64,000 nt of DNA. Origin: Pseudomonas sp. ICMP 561. GTDB lineage: Bacteria; Pseudomonadota; Gammaproteobacteria; Pseudomonadales; Pseudomonadaceae. Positions 24,976 to 33,847 of the stretch are shown piece by piece. A program made the position numbers and the translations under genes. The stretch is taken from positions 248,001 through 312,000 of the forward strand of contig NZ_LKBT01000045.1 in assembly GCF_002699985.1 (NCBI RefSeq). The letters are read 5' to 3'. The notes below the pieces were generated by a model that was given only the letters and a program-made list of their open reading frames with translations, searched no databases and was not told where the DNA came from. Positions within the stretch are counted from its first letter, which is position 1, and the number at the start of each line of letters is the position of its first letter.

Positions 24976-25005
24976 GTTTTACTCGTTGTAGTCAGAGCTG
25001 TTCAG

Positions 25006-25031
25006 AAAGCCCGCCTTGTGCGGGCTTTTTG
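25006..25031 (+). terminator. Rho-independent terminator of the gluconate dehydrogenase operon
   Basis: AAAGCCCGC-CTTGT-GCGGGCTTTTT, 31 bp after the cytochrome stop. Confidence 0.9.
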
Positions 25032-25059
25032 TTGGTAGGTAAATCAACCATGAACACCC

Positions 25060-25090
25060 GTAGGAGCGGCTTTAGCCGCGAGGCTCTCCC
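25060..25090. repeat. Single REP, GTAGGAGCGGCTTTAGCCGCGA family
   Basis: One unpaired REP between the operon terminator and the toxin-antitoxin promoter. Confidence 0.75.
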
Positions 25091-25185
25091 GCCCTGAAAC
25101 CGGTCCCGCGAACTCAATTGGCGTATGCGGTAATTGGTCTGGGCGGCAACATTATGCAAGGGTGTGATCATTGGCAAATTCAGAA

Positions 25186-25216
25186 TTATAAGTAAATATG
25201 CGAGAATTACTTATAA
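25186..25216. promoter_or_regulatory. Candidate operator of the toxin-antitoxin operon
   Basis: Perfect inverted repeat TTATAAGTAA / TTACTTATAA with an 11-bp spacer, placed 13-19 bp before the toxin start. Its symmetry and position fit binding of the HTH antitoxin to its own promoter. Confidence 0.65.
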
Positions 25217-25234
25217 AAGACCTATATATTGCCT

Positions 25235-25489
25235 GTGAATACCATTACCTGGACCCGTAAGGCCGTTAAGCAACTCCTGAAATTGCACACGCCACATCAG
25301 GTTCAGATTCGCGATGCGGTGACCATGCTCACGGTTATGCCGGACGTAGCCAACGTCAAGATGCTGGTCCGACATGAACACGGATACCGGCTGAGAGTTG
25401 GTAACTACCGGGTCCTGTTCGATTGGGATGGCACAGTCAAAATCGTCAGCATACAAGAGGTCAAGAAACGTGACGGACGCACCTACTGA
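25235..25489 (+). CDS. RelE/ParE-superfamily toxin
   Basis: 84 residues from GTG 25235 (TTG 25229 is also possible). It has the RelE/HigB-like pattern: ITWTRKAVKQLLKL, then HEHGYRLRVGNYRVLFDWDG and KIVSIQEVKKRDGRTY, with the basic C-terminal strand typical of mRNA-cleaving or gyrase-directed members. Target cannot be told from sequence. It overlaps the antitoxin gene by 20 bp; the toxin-first order is that of higBA-like modules. A perfect palindrome lies upstream. Confidence 0.85.
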   Translation: MNTITWTRKAVKQLLKLHTPHQVQIRDAVTMLTVMPDVANVKMLVRHEHGYRLRVGNYRVLFDWDGTVKIVSIQEVKKRDGRTY

Positions 25490-25799
25490 CGTTCAAATCA
25501 TCAACGGTCCGGATGGAAAACCGGCGTTCGTGGTGATCCCGTACGCGCAATACGTGGCTCAACACAAAAATCAAAGCGATTTGATCCCCCATGAGGTGGT
25601 CAGCAGAATCGTCGATGGAGCCTCCGCTATTCGCGCTTGGCGTGAGCATTTGGGACTGACTCAAGAAGAGGTCGCCCAGCGACTGGCCATCACCCAACCG
25701 GCTTACGCGCAACAGGAAACTGTCGCCAGACCGCGCAAAGTTACCCGAGAAAAAATTGCGCTGGCATTTGGTATCAGTGCAGATCAACTGGAGCTTTGA
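25470..25799 (+). CDS. HTH (Xre/Cro-type) antitoxin
   Basis: 109 residues from GTG 25470, which has AGAGG at 25456-25460. An N-terminal segment (VQIINGPDGKPAFVVIPYAQ) recalls the toxin-wrapping arm of Phd/RelB-like antitoxins; residues ~48-100 form an Xre HTH (LTQEEVAQRLAITQPAYAQQE). It would neutralise the upstream toxin and repress the operon. The longer frame to 25398 lies inside the toxin gene and is not used. Confidence 0.85.
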   Translation: MTDAPTDVQIINGPDGKPAFVVIPYAQYVAQHKNQSDLIPHEVVSRIVDGASAIRAWREHLGLTQEEVAQRLAITQPAYAQQETVARPRKVTREKIALAFGISADQLEL

Positions 25800-25903
25800 G
25801 AGTGTGATCCAAATGAAGCAGTGAAATACTGTTTTGTTGAAATCGCGCCCGGTGCGACAACAGGATGCAAGTCCGGGCAAAGCTCACAAATATTGGTACT
25901 CAC

Positions 25904-25994
25904 CTGTAGGAGTGAGCTTGCTCGCGATGAACGGTGACGAGGTGCAGTTGACAAACCGAGTCGCCTGCATCGCGGGCAAGCCTCGCTCCCACAG
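25904..25994. repeat. REP pair, mixed families
   Basis: The left arm is CTGTAGGAGTGAGCTTGCTC and the right arm ends in CAAGCCTCGCTCCCACAG; the two arms come from related but different REP families. Confidence 0.7.
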
Positions 25995-26039
25995 ATTGCA
26001 GGCCAACATAGAATCTCCTACGGGGCCGCAATATCAGGA

Positions 26040-26603
26040 CTACTTACGCCGCGGCCGCGACACCACCGATTCGATGTTCTTGCGCCCGATCAGCATCGGC
26101 TTTTGCGGCGCGTCTTCGGTCAGCCACTTGAACATCACCAGACAATCCACCAACCCCAACCGCGCATGCTGGTAAGCACGTGGCAGTCGGCCGACGACGT
26201 CGAAACCGAGCTTCTGCCACAACGCCACCGCCACTTCATTACTCGCAACCACTGAGTTGAATTGCATGGCGAGGAAACCGCTTTCAATGGCTACCTTCTG
26301 TGAGTGCTCGCACATCAACCGCGCAACCCCACGCCCGCGCGCCGCTTCGGTGACCATGTAGCCGCAATTGCACACGTGGCTGCCGGGACCTGCGGCGTTG
26401 GCTTTGAGGTAGTAGCTGCCGAGCAGTACGCCCTCCTCTTCGGCGATGAAGGTGTGCAGCGGCATTTCCAGCCATAGGTGCAGGGCCTGCTCACGGGTCA
26501 GTTGCGGATCGTAGGCGTAGGTTTCCCGGGCAGCGATCACGCTCTGAAAAGTGGGCCAGAAAAGCTCGAAGTCTTCGGCGGTCATGGGCCGGATGTTGAT
26601 CAT
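26040..26603 (-). CDS. GNAT-family N-acetyltransferase
   Basis: 187 residues. The acetyl-CoA site is seen as TEAARGRGVARLMCEHSQK (the RGRGVA form of Q/RxxGxG/A), followed by the GNAT beta-strand AMQFNSVVASNEVAVALWQK ending LGFDVVGRLP. The closest type is the PhnO/RimI-like small-molecule acetyltransferase; substrate unknown. It is isolated, flanked by REP pairs on both sides. Confidence 0.85.
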   Translation of the reverse strand: MINIRPMTAEDFELFWPTFQSVIAARETYAYDPQLTREQALHLWLEMPLHTFIAEEEGVLLGSYYLKANAAGPGSHVCNCGYMVTEAARGRGVARLMCEHSQKVAIESGFLAMQFNSVVASNEVAVALWQKLGFDVVGRLPRAYQHARLGLVDCLVMFKWLTEDAPQKPMLIGRKNIESVVSRPRRK

Positions 26604-26689
26604 GGGACAACCTTGAAGATGTGGGTCAAAGGGGAAGTTTCAGGCCTGGCGCGCAATGTGCCAAGAGGCGAACTCGCTGGACACACCAC

Positions 26690-26762
26690 TGTAGGAGCTG
26701 CCGCAGGCTGCGAATAGCGGTGTGTCAGGTATAACTGATCGCATCCTTCGGCAGCTCCTACA
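26690..26762. repeat. REP pair, GTAGGAGCTGCCGAAGGCTGCGA family
   Basis: Inverted arms GTAGGAGCTGCCGCAGGCTG and CATCCTTCGGCAGCTCCTAC. The same family recurs at 40337, 41825 and 58557. Confidence 0.75.
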
Positions 26763-26783
26763 AGGGCCGCCTATCAGTTGAAA

Positions 26784-27155
26784 CTACCCCAACAGATGCC
26801 TGGATATCAGCCTGGAAATCTCAACCATGGAAGTCTTCCCGGTGAACTCGAACTTCACTTTGCCCAGTGCGGAAAAATAGATTTCAAGCTCCGAGTCCAG
26901 GTCGAAGGTGCCGGAGGTTTCGATGGAATACGCGACGATATTTTTATACGGCAATGAGGTGAAGTCTTTCTTGCTGCCGGTCAGACCTTGCACGTTGACG
27001 GCGATGATGCGCTTGTTGGTAAACACCACGCCGTCGCGCATGGACTTGTATGAATCAATGACCTGCTCACCTTCCAGCAAAAGCGCCGTCACACGCTCGG
27101 CGTATTCATCGTTCTGCTTGAGTTTGAAGAAGCCTTTGTTATTGAAATCGATCAT
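26784..27155 (-). CDS. Bacterial PH-domain protein
   Basis: 123 residues from ATG 27155 (GAGG 8 bp upstream); the longer frame to 27416 overlaps the opposite gene and is not used. The central part, DGVVFTNKRIIAVNVQGLTG then KKDFTSLPYKNIVAYSIETSG, is the signature of bacterial PH-like proteins that form soluble oligomers. These are sometimes linked to envelope or stress functions; no role is shown here. Confidence 0.8.
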   Translation of the reverse strand: MIDFNNKGFFKLKQNDEYAERVTALLLEGEQVIDSYKSMRDGVVFTNKRIIAVNVQGLTGSKKDFTSLPYKNIVAYSIETSGTFDLDSELEIYFSALGKVKFEFTGKTSMVEISRLISRHLLG

Positions 27156-27245
27156 CCACTGCGCCTCGCCTGTAAAGTAATCTTCCCGGATTGCTGCGGG
27201 CATGTTCAGGCAGTGCCGCATCGGTTTCAACAAGAGAATATCTGT

Positions 27246-27560
27246 ATGGTAAAAAGCACTACCGACCTGACGGCCCGCGACGTCTATCAACTCCTGAAAG
27301 ACATCGCCCTCGAAACGCGAACGTTGCACACGGTGAAAAGCCGAAAAGGGCAAATCGAAATCGAGGTGGATGGCTGGCAGCTCACACTGGTCAGTGAGGA
27401 GAACAAGCTGAGCCATTGCCAGGCCTGCCGGTCACCCGAAGGCAGTCACGGGACCGCAGACAGTTGGCAGCGCTACGGCACCGACCCGGTCAAGCTGCTG
27501 AGTATCTGGGAACATGAACAACTCCAGCGCCTGCTGAAGTTATCCACAACTCAGGAATAA
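27246..27560 (+). CDS. DUF7693-like small protein
   Basis: 104 residues from ATG 27246. The pattern LTARDVYQLLKDIALETRTL, EVDGWQLTL and RYGTDPVKLLSIWEHEQLQRL is that of a small Pseudomonas family I recall as DUF7693. It includes a CxxC (HCQACRSPEG) near residue 60 that could bind a metal. The divergent neighbour is the PH protein; the 3' end overlaps the MocR gene by 10 bp. Function unknown. Confidence 0.7.
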   Translation: MVKSTTDLTARDVYQLLKDIALETRTLHTVKSRKGQIEIEVDGWQLTLVSEENKLSHCQACRSPEGSHGTADSWQRYGTDPVKLLSIWEHEQLQRLLKLSTTQE

Positions 27561-28882
27561 ACCCCAACGACACGGTTAACCGTTTTCAGTGCAGTACGTA
27601 GCGTGGGCATGTCTACAGAGCCGAGTGCCAGGCGGATCGCATGCGGCACGTGTACGGACACCGCGAAAGGCTCGGCAGTGGACACCGAAATGTTCTCGCG
27701 CATCAGCGCCGCCGCAACCTGATCCGCTCGTGCATCTTCGGCCAATGGCAGCCAGGTGAAATAGGAAGAGGGATGACGAACGCAATTCACTCCCCCCAAC
27801 AGCTCATCCGCCAGCAATTGTCTGGCTTTGGCATCCGCACGCTTTTGCGCCTCCAGCCTGCTGACAGTGCCGTCATCCAGCCAGCCGGTAGCAATCGCCG
27901 TCATCACCCCGGCAGTGTTCCAGCTTGTGGCTCTGATCGCGCGTTCGAGCGCACTGACGCGGGAGGCCGGGGCAGCAATGAATCCAAACCGCAGCCCGGT
28001 GGCGACGCTCTTCGACAGGCCGGAAACATACACTGTGCGCTCCGGAGCCAGGTGCGCCAAAGGCGGTGGCGGATTGGGCGCAAGAAAAGCGTAAGCCGCG
28101 TCTTCGATGATAGACAGCGCATGTTGTCGCGCAATCTGCACCAGCCGCTCGCGTTGCTCGATACCCATCGCCCAGCCCATGGGGTTATGCAAGGTCGGCA
28201 TGCTGTAGATCCCCCGCACTGTTCTGCGTCGGCAGAGTTTCTCCAGTGCATCCAGATCAGGCCCTGAATCCGTCACAGGCACAGGCAACACTTCCAGGCT
28301 CAGGGACTCAGCCAACACTTTGAAACCGGGATAGGTCAGCGCATCAGCCGCCACCACATCACCGGGCTTGAACAGCGCCATCATCGCCACCGTCAAACCA
28401 TGCTGAGCGCCGTTGACCAACAACACCTGACCGGCCTCGACGGTCAGCCCGCGACTGCGCAGATGACGTGCCACGGACGCCCGCTCATGGCCTCGCCCGG
28501 CATGCGGCTGGTAGCGCAACAGCGATTCCAGATCACCGGACAATGCCAACTGGCGCAGCGCAGTGCGCAACAACTCGGCCTGCCCTGGCAATGACGGATA
28601 GTTGAAATTGAGGTCGATAACGCCGGTTGCGACGTCAGGCTGATCAATGCCATGCCCCGCCGGCAATGAGGTCTCCCGAACGAACGTGCCCCGCCCTGCT
28701 TCCCCACTCACCAGCCCCATGGCCTCCAGCTCGGCATAGACCCTGGACGCCGTAGCCAGCGCCAACCCCTCAGCCGTGGCCAGGGTTCGGTGTGTGGGTA
28801 AGCGCGTTCCCGGCGGCAAGCGCCCCGAACGAATATCCGCGGCGAACGCATCCACCAGTGATTTGTAGCGGGCGTGTGGCAT
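27551..28882 (-). CDS. MocR/PdxR-type transcriptional regulator (GntR HTH plus aminotransferase domain)
   Basis: 443 residues from ATG 28882. The GntR winged helix is residues ~1-70 (FAADIRSGRLPPGTRLPTHR), followed by a class I aminotransferase-like domain with the PLP lysine in VSGLSKSVATGLRFG. Such proteins use PLP as sensor rather than enzyme cofactor. It diverges from an EamA-type exporter at 28970, with only 87 bp between, so it most likely controls that gene. The long frame upstream of 28882 runs through the promoter and the exporter gene and is discarded. Confidence 0.88.
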   Translation of the reverse strand: MPHARYKSLVDAFAADIRSGRLPPGTRLPTHRTLATAEGLALATASRVYAELEAMGLVSGEAGRGTFVRETSLPAGHGIDQPDVATGVIDLNFNYPSLPGQAELLRTALRQLALSGDLESLLRYQPHAGRGHERASVARHLRSRGLTVEAGQVLLVNGAQHGLTVAMMALFKPGDVVAADALTYPGFKVLAESLSLEVLPVPVTDSGPDLDALEKLCRRRTVRGIYSMPTLHNPMGWAMGIEQRERLVQIARQHALSIIEDAAYAFLAPNPPPPLAHLAPERTVYVSGLSKSVATGLRFGFIAAPASRVSALERAIRATSWNTAGVMTAIATGWLDDGTVSRLEAQKRADAKARQLLADELLGGVNCVRHPSSYFTWLPLAEDARADQVAAALMRENISVSTAEPFAVSVHVPHAIRLALGSVDMPTLRTALKTVNRVVGVYS

Positions 28883-28969
28883 GTCGAACTGTATCCATGA
28901 CAATTTTTTGATTGTACTGATACTCGATCCTAGGATGCCTTTACGCAACCCGACTTGAGAGTGGCCCGC

Positions 28970-29866
28970 ATGGAACAAGCATCTGCCCCAAAAATCGTTC
29001 CCATGGAAAATGCCACCCGAGGCTGGATCAACGGCTTTATCGGCGTCGTGATTTTCAGTGGCTCGCTGCCTGCTACTCGGGTTGCAGTCCTGGAATTCGA
29101 CCCGGTGTTTTTGACCGTCGCCCGGGCAACGCTCGCAGGCGTGCTCGCGCTGTGCGTGTTGTTGCTGTTCAAAGAGCAGCGTCCGGCACGCCACCAATTA
29201 CTGTCTTTATTGATCGTCGCCATTGGCGTAGTCGTCGGCTTTCCACTATTGACCGCGCTGGCGTTGCAACACGTGACGTCAGCACACTCCATCGTCTTCC
29301 TCGGCTTATTACCACTGGCCACGGCAATATTCGGTGTGCTGCGCGGAGGCGAACGGCCTCGTGCTGCCTTCTGGTTATTCTCGGTGCTGGGCAGCTTGAC
29401 GGTGGTTGGCTTCGCCCTCTCTCAGGGCCTGAAGGCCTCGGCCACCGGCGATGTCCTGATGCTATTGGCGATTCTGGTCTGCGGCCTGGGTTATGCCGAA
29501 GGGGCCAGACTCTCGAGAACACTGGGTGGCTGGCAGGTGATCAGTTGGGCGTTGGTACTGTCGCTACCGTTCATGGCGGTGCTCAGCGTTTTGCTGAGTC
29601 CACCGTCGTTTTCGAGTATCAGCCCACCCGCCTGGCTGAGTCTGGGCTACGTATCGCTGTTCAGCATGTTGATCGGCTTCGTGTTCTGGTACCGCGGCCT
29701 CGCACAAGGCGGGATCGCTGCAGTTGGGCAACTGCAATTGCTACAACCGTTTTTCGGGCTGGCGCTGGCGGCGACGTTGCTGCATGAACAGGTCAGCGCG
29801 GGGATGCTCGGGGTAACGGTTGCGGTGATTATTTGTGTGGTGGGTGCGAGGAGGTTCTCCAGGTAG
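28970..29866 (+). CDS. EamA/DMT-superfamily transporter
   Basis: 298 residues with about ten predicted membrane helices in two EamA repeats (GFIGVVIFSGSLPATRVA; later GDVLMLLAILVCGLGYAEGA). The family exports amino acids or other metabolites at the inner membrane. The divergent MocR regulator suggests control by an amine or amino acid. ATG 28970 leaves an ordinary N-terminal tail; the TTG at 28955 is not needed. Confidence 0.87.
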   Translation: MEQASAPKIVPMENATRGWINGFIGVVIFSGSLPATRVAVLEFDPVFLTVARATLAGVLALCVLLLFKEQRPARHQLLSLLIVAIGVVVGFPLLTALALQHVTSAHSIVFLGLLPLATAIFGVLRGGERPRAAFWLFSVLGSLTVVGFALSQGLKASATGDVLMLLAILVCGLGYAEGARLSRTLGGWQVISWALVLSLPFMAVLSVLLSPPSFSSISPPAWLSLGYVSLFSMLIGFVFWYRGLAQGGIAAVGQLQLLQPFFGLALAATLLHEQVSAGMLGVTVAVIICVVGARRFSR

Positions 29867-29874
29867 CGGGTAGA

Positions 29875-30740
29875 GATTGCCCTGCACCCTGGCACGGCGC
29901 CAAACCGGTAGGAGCGAACTTGTTCGCGAGGCGTCAGGCCTGAACCAACGCGTAAAGCCTCTCGTCAACAAGTTGCCTCCTACCTGGAGCGGCGCTATCT
30001 GATTACCCTGCACCCTTGCGCGGCGCCAAACAGGTAGGAGCGAACTTGTTCGCGAGGCGTCAGGTCTGACCCAACGCGTAAAGCCTCTCGCCAACAAGTT
30101 GCCTCCTACCTGGAGCGGCGCTATCTGATTACCCTGCACCCTGGCACGGCGCCAAACCGGTAGGAGCGAACTTGTTCGCGAGGCGTCAGGCCTGAACCAA
30201 CGCGTAAAGCCTCTCGCCAACAAGTTGCCTCCTACCTGGAGCGGCGCTATCTGATCGCCCTGCACCCTTGCGCGGCGCCAAACGGTAGGAGCGAACTTGT
30301 TCGCGAGGCGTCAGGCCTGAACCACAGCGTAAAGCCTCTCGCCAACAAGTTGCCTCCTACCTGGAGCGGCGCTATCTGATTACCCTGCACCCTTGCGCGG
30401 CGCCAAACGGAAGGAGCGAACTTGTTCGCGAGGCGTCAGGCTTGAACCAACGCGTAAAGCCTCTCGCCAACAAGTTGCCTCCTACCTGGAGCGGCGCTAT
30501 CTGATTACCCTGCACCCTGGCACGGCGCCAAACCGGTAGGAGCGAACTTGTTCGCGAGGCGTCAGGCTTGAACCAACGCGTAAAGCCTCTCGCCAACAAG
30601 TTGCCTCCTACCTGGAGCGGCGCTATCTGATACGGTAGGAGCGAACTTGTTCGCGAGGCGTCAGGCCTGAACCAACGCGTAAAGCCTCTCGCCAACAAGT
30701 TGCCTCCTACCTGGAGCGGCGCTCTCTGATTACCCTGATC
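29875..30740. repeat. Tandem REPIN array, seven units of ~126 bp
   Basis: The left REP (GGAGCGAACTTGTTCGCGAG) starts at 29911, 30037, 30163, 30288, 30413, 30539 and 30638, giving periods of 126, 126, 125, 125, 126 and 99 bp. Each unit also has the inverted right REP (CAACAAGTTGCCTCCTACC) and a linker containing GGCGCC. The last unit lacks part of the linker. Because 126 is divisible by three, long repetitive frames appear on the minus strand; they are not genes. Confidence 0.92.
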
Positions 30741-30772
30741 GCCCGCTGCTTGATAACAGAAAGCCGACCGAA

Positions 30773-30921
30773 TCAATCCAGCACGATAATCCTGCCTTCG
30801 AGCGTGAGGCTGTCAGCACGCATTTCATCGGGTTCTAGTTTGCTTTGGTACTCAGTCACCTCAACTTTTTTACCCACCGCAAGTTTGGCTGCGGAACACG
30901 GTGAAAACGTTGAGCATCGAA
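30773..30921 (-). pseudogene. Possible remnant of a small protein after the ABC exporter
   Basis: One frame reads AKLAVGKKVEVTEYQSKLEP then DEMRADSLTLEGRIIVLD and a stop, looking like an OB-type beta-strand pattern, but no start is present in that frame. An ATG in another frame (MRSMLNVFTVF, overlapping the ABC stop region) suggests a frameshift. It could be the last gene of the glycan operon, now broken. Confidence 0.3.
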
Positions 30922-30926
30922 CGCAT

Positions 30927-32693
30927 TCACTCCTCCGGGGCATTCATGCTTTGCGTCTGCCAGAGCGTTCGAAATATCCCGTCCTGACTGCGCAATTCAG
31001 TTGGCGAACCGTCCTGCACCACACGGCCGCTTTGCAGCACCAGAACCCGGTCAAAGCTGGCAATGGTCGATAATCGGTGGGCGATGGCCAGCACCGTGCG
31101 CCCGCGCATCAGATTAGCCAGCGCCATCTGAATAACCTTTTCGGATTCCGAGTCCAGCGCGGAAGTGGCCTCGTCCAGAATCAGGATCGGAGAGTTGCGC
31201 AGAAACGCCCGCGCCAGGCCAAGCCGTTGCCGCTGGCCGCCTGACAACATCACGCCGCGCTCGCCCACTTGCGTACCGTAGCCGCTGGGCAGCGCGTTGA
31301 TGAAATCTTCGCAATAAGCTTGCCGCGCCGCATCGATCACCTGTTGCTCAGTAGCCTTGGGTTGGCTGTAAGCAATGTTCTCGTAGATGCTGCGATTGAA
31401 CAGCGCGGTTTCCTGGGGGACCACTGATATCTGTCGGCGCAGGCTGTCCTGACTGACCGAGCGGATGTCGCGGTCGTCGATCAGGATGATGCCGCTGCGC
31501 ACATCGTCCAGGCGTTGCAATAGACTGATCAGCGTCGATTTACCTGCACCCGACACGCCAACAATGCCGACGCTTTGCCCTGCCGGTATCTCCAGAAAGA
31601 AATGCTTGAACACCGAACGTCCGTCCGGGTAGCTGTAGCTCACGTCGATGAAGCGAATATTGCCACGCGTCGGAGCCAGTTCTTCGTGGGTATCGCTCAA
31701 GCCATGGGGCTGGGCAATAATGCTGAGCGTCTCAGCGATCACGCCCATTTGTTGGGAGGTATCCACCAGAGCCAGGGCCAGATCCCGCGAGCCGTGAAGG
31801 ATGCGAAAGGTCAATGCGCTGACCATCACCACATCACCCGCTGTCACCAGACCGTCGACCCACAAGTCTATGGCCCAACCGAGCATGCCCCCGGCCATCA
31901 CCGACAGGCAGACGTCATGCAACACGCGGGCTTTTTCCAGATAAATCCAGCTGCGGCTTTGGGCCTTCGCTTCGACACCTATGGCTTTTTCCAGCCTTAA
32001 ACGCTCCCGCTCACGGGCAGAAAAAGCTTTGATGCTCCACACGTTGGACACGAGGTCGACGATCTCGCCACCCACCCGCGCTGACTGCGAAGCAAAGGCA
32101 ATGTGCTTGGCCCGGCCGTTTATACCAATCAACGTGATCAAGGCGGCGACCGCGATTACGCAAGCGATCAAAACCAGCGCCATGGACAATCGCACCGTAC
32201 ACAGCACGATGACCGCGCCGAGAAAATCGACACACGGAGGAATGATTTTCCACGCCAGCCCGCCGTAGATGGAACCGGCTGCAGCACCCGCCGATGAAAT
32301 CCGGTTAGCCAGTGCCCCCGCAAAGTGTTGAGAAAAGTAGCGCATCGGATGCCCCGTCAAATGGCTGAACAAGTCGATGCGCAAATCTGCGCAACTGCCA
32401 ACCACCGTTCGACATCCGAGCCAGCCACCTGCCCGCCAGAACAGGTTCTCCAGCACGATGAGCGCAATAAACAACACAAACGGGAACCACACATGACCTG
32501 CGGCGCGATCCTCTATGGCCATGGCGTCCACCAGCAGCTTCATGCCGTATTGCACGGCAACCGCACAACTTGCTGCCCCCACAACCAGAACCAGCATGGT
32601 GCCGAAGTGCCAGGGCCGTACCCGGACGTAACGCCAGAGAAAAGGCACTGGAGTATCAGGCAGCGGGCGTTCCCGTATTCGGCTATTGATCAT
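30927..32693 (-). CDS. ABC exporter, fused membrane and ATPase domains (MsbA-like)
   Basis: 588 residues from ATG 32693: six membrane helices within residues ~25-310, then an ATPase with Walker A GVSGAGKST (379-387), signature LSGGQ (483-487) and Walker B ILILDE (503-508). All catalytic motifs are intact, so a homodimer should work as a flippase or exporter. It overlaps the glycosidase gene by 11 bp and is the last intact gene of the galactofuranose-type operon, suggesting export of a lipid-linked or free glycan. The frame extends to 32927, but that part lies inside the glycosidase gene. Confidence 0.88.
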   Translation of the reverse strand: MINSRIRERPLPDTPVPFLWRYVRVRPWHFGTMLVLVVGAASCAVAVQYGMKLLVDAMAIEDRAAGHVWFPFVLFIALIVLENLFWRAGGWLGCRTVVGSCADLRIDLFSHLTGHPMRYFSQHFAGALANRISSAGAAAGSIYGGLAWKIIPPCVDFLGAVIVLCTVRLSMALVLIACVIAVAALITLIGINGRAKHIAFASQSARVGGEIVDLVSNVWSIKAFSARERERLRLEKAIGVEAKAQSRSWIYLEKARVLHDVCLSVMAGGMLGWAIDLWVDGLVTAGDVVMVSALTFRILHGSRDLALALVDTSQQMGVIAETLSIIAQPHGLSDTHEELAPTRGNIRFIDVSYSYPDGRSVFKHFFLEIPAGQSVGIVGVSGAGKSTLISLLQRLDDVRSGIILIDDRDIRSVSQDSLRRQISVVPQETALFNRSIYENIAYSQPKATEQQVIDAARQAYCEDFINALPSGYGTQVGERGVMLSGGQRQRLGLARAFLRNSPILILDEATSALDSESEKVIQMALANLMRGRTVLAIAHRLSTIASFDRVLVLQSGRVVQDGSPTELRSQDGIFRTLWQTQSMNAPEE

Positions 32694-33798
32694 GGCGAGT
32701 CGAAAGCGCCTGGATCTGCACGCACAAAGGATGATGCGGTGCCCGATTGCCCTCGCCGTCCGCATAACCAAACAGGCCTGCCGGGCAGTATCGACCGTCG
32801 TCCCAGCCGGGATAGTCCAGAAACGGATACCAGCACAGCGCCTCCACTTCCACGCCTCGCTGCCGGGCCAAAGCGATCTGTGTGCTGACGTAGTCGAGCC
32901 AAGGCACACGCTCCTCGTCTTCGGCACCGGTCTCCGAAATTAATAACGGTCGCTGGTAACGCTGCTGCACCTCCTTGAGCATGCCCGCGAATGGACGATA
33001 GGCAGGCTCACCGCGCAGGATTTTCCCGCCGTTGAGTACCCACTGGTTTTGCGGGTAGAAATTGACCCCGACGATGTCCAGGTACTCTTCTCGCCCACCC
33101 AGGCCTGGCCACTGACGACCCGTCAACAAATCCCAGCCTTCAAACTGCGCCAATCGATACTGTTCGGCCTGATTGATCTCGTCGCTTCGACTTGACCCCG
33201 CCACCACATTGATCAATGGATCACACTGCACAAAACGCGCGTTCGGCGTGTGCTGACGAACCGACTCAATCGCCGCGATACTGGCGCGTACCAATTGATG
33301 TTTGAGCTCCTGCCCTCGCCCGTGGGTGCAAGGGTTGAAATAACCCACGTCACCGCCCGCCCAGCTCCAGAAAGAGAGTTCGTTGATGGGTGAGAAAAAC
33401 GGTACGTCCATGCCTTCGTCTTTCATCAGTTGGGCAACCGCTCCTGAAAACCGGGCGAAGCGCTCCACGAATTCAGGCCTCCAGATATCAAGCCCGTCGG
33501 GATAGCCGTAATGACACAGATCCCACACCACTTGCACGTTGTAATCGCGCGCAGCGCGCAGCATCGGCAGAAAACTGCTCCAGTCGTAGTAGCCCGGTCG
33601 GGGCTCGATCAGATGCCAGCGCAGTCCGTCGCGGGCGCAGGCAATTCCCAGTGACGCCAGTTGCGCGTAATCCTTTTCAACACTTCGGGCGTGGCCGGTT
33701 TCGGCGAGCATGTCCAGCCGCCGCCCATCCCGGCGACGGTGTGAGGAACACTCATAACCGGCCATGACAAACGAGTTGAACAACCGAGCGGAGGTCAT
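32683..33798 (-). CDS. Clan-A glycoside hydrolase (GH1/beta-glucosidase-like)
   Basis: 371 residues from ATG 33798, which has a GGGGGG stretch 5 bp upstream; GTG 33846 is the alternative. A TIM-barrel with acid/base E140 in SPINELSFWSW and nucleophile E289 in LLISETGAED, both present. No signal peptide, so it acts in the cytoplasm. Related proteins are annotated as beta-glucosidases. Being inside a glycan operon, it may trim or transfer sugars on a lipid-linked intermediate; this role is inference. Confidence 0.75.
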   Translation of the reverse strand: MTSARLFNSFVMAGYECSSHRRRDGRRLDMLAETGHARSVEKDYAQLASLGIACARDGLRWHLIEPRPGYYDWSSFLPMLRAARDYNVQVVWDLCHYGYPDGLDIWRPEFVERFARFSGAVAQLMKDEGMDVPFFSPINELSFWSWAGGDVGYFNPCTHGRGQELKHQLVRASIAAIESVRQHTPNARFVQCDPLINVVAGSSRSDEINQAEQYRLAQFEGWDLLTGRQWPGLGGREEYLDIVGVNFYPQNQWVLNGGKILRGEPAYRPFAGMLKEVQQRYQRPLLISETGAEDEERVPWLDYVSTQIALARQRGVEVEALCWYPFLDYPGWDDGRYCPAGLFGYADGEGNRAPHHPLCVQIQALSTRHDQ

Positions 33799-33847
33799 CA
33801 CAGCCCCCCGCGAAAACAACTCAATGGCAGCGCTTGCCGGCCGCACA

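Noticed and set aside
29741..30776. Long repetitive minus-strand reading frames with a 42-residue period (and a possible CRISPR-like array)
   Set aside because: They arise only because the REPIN unit is 126 bp long. The units are inverted REP pairs with near-identical linkers, not direct repeats with unique spacers, so this is neither a protein nor a CRISPR array.
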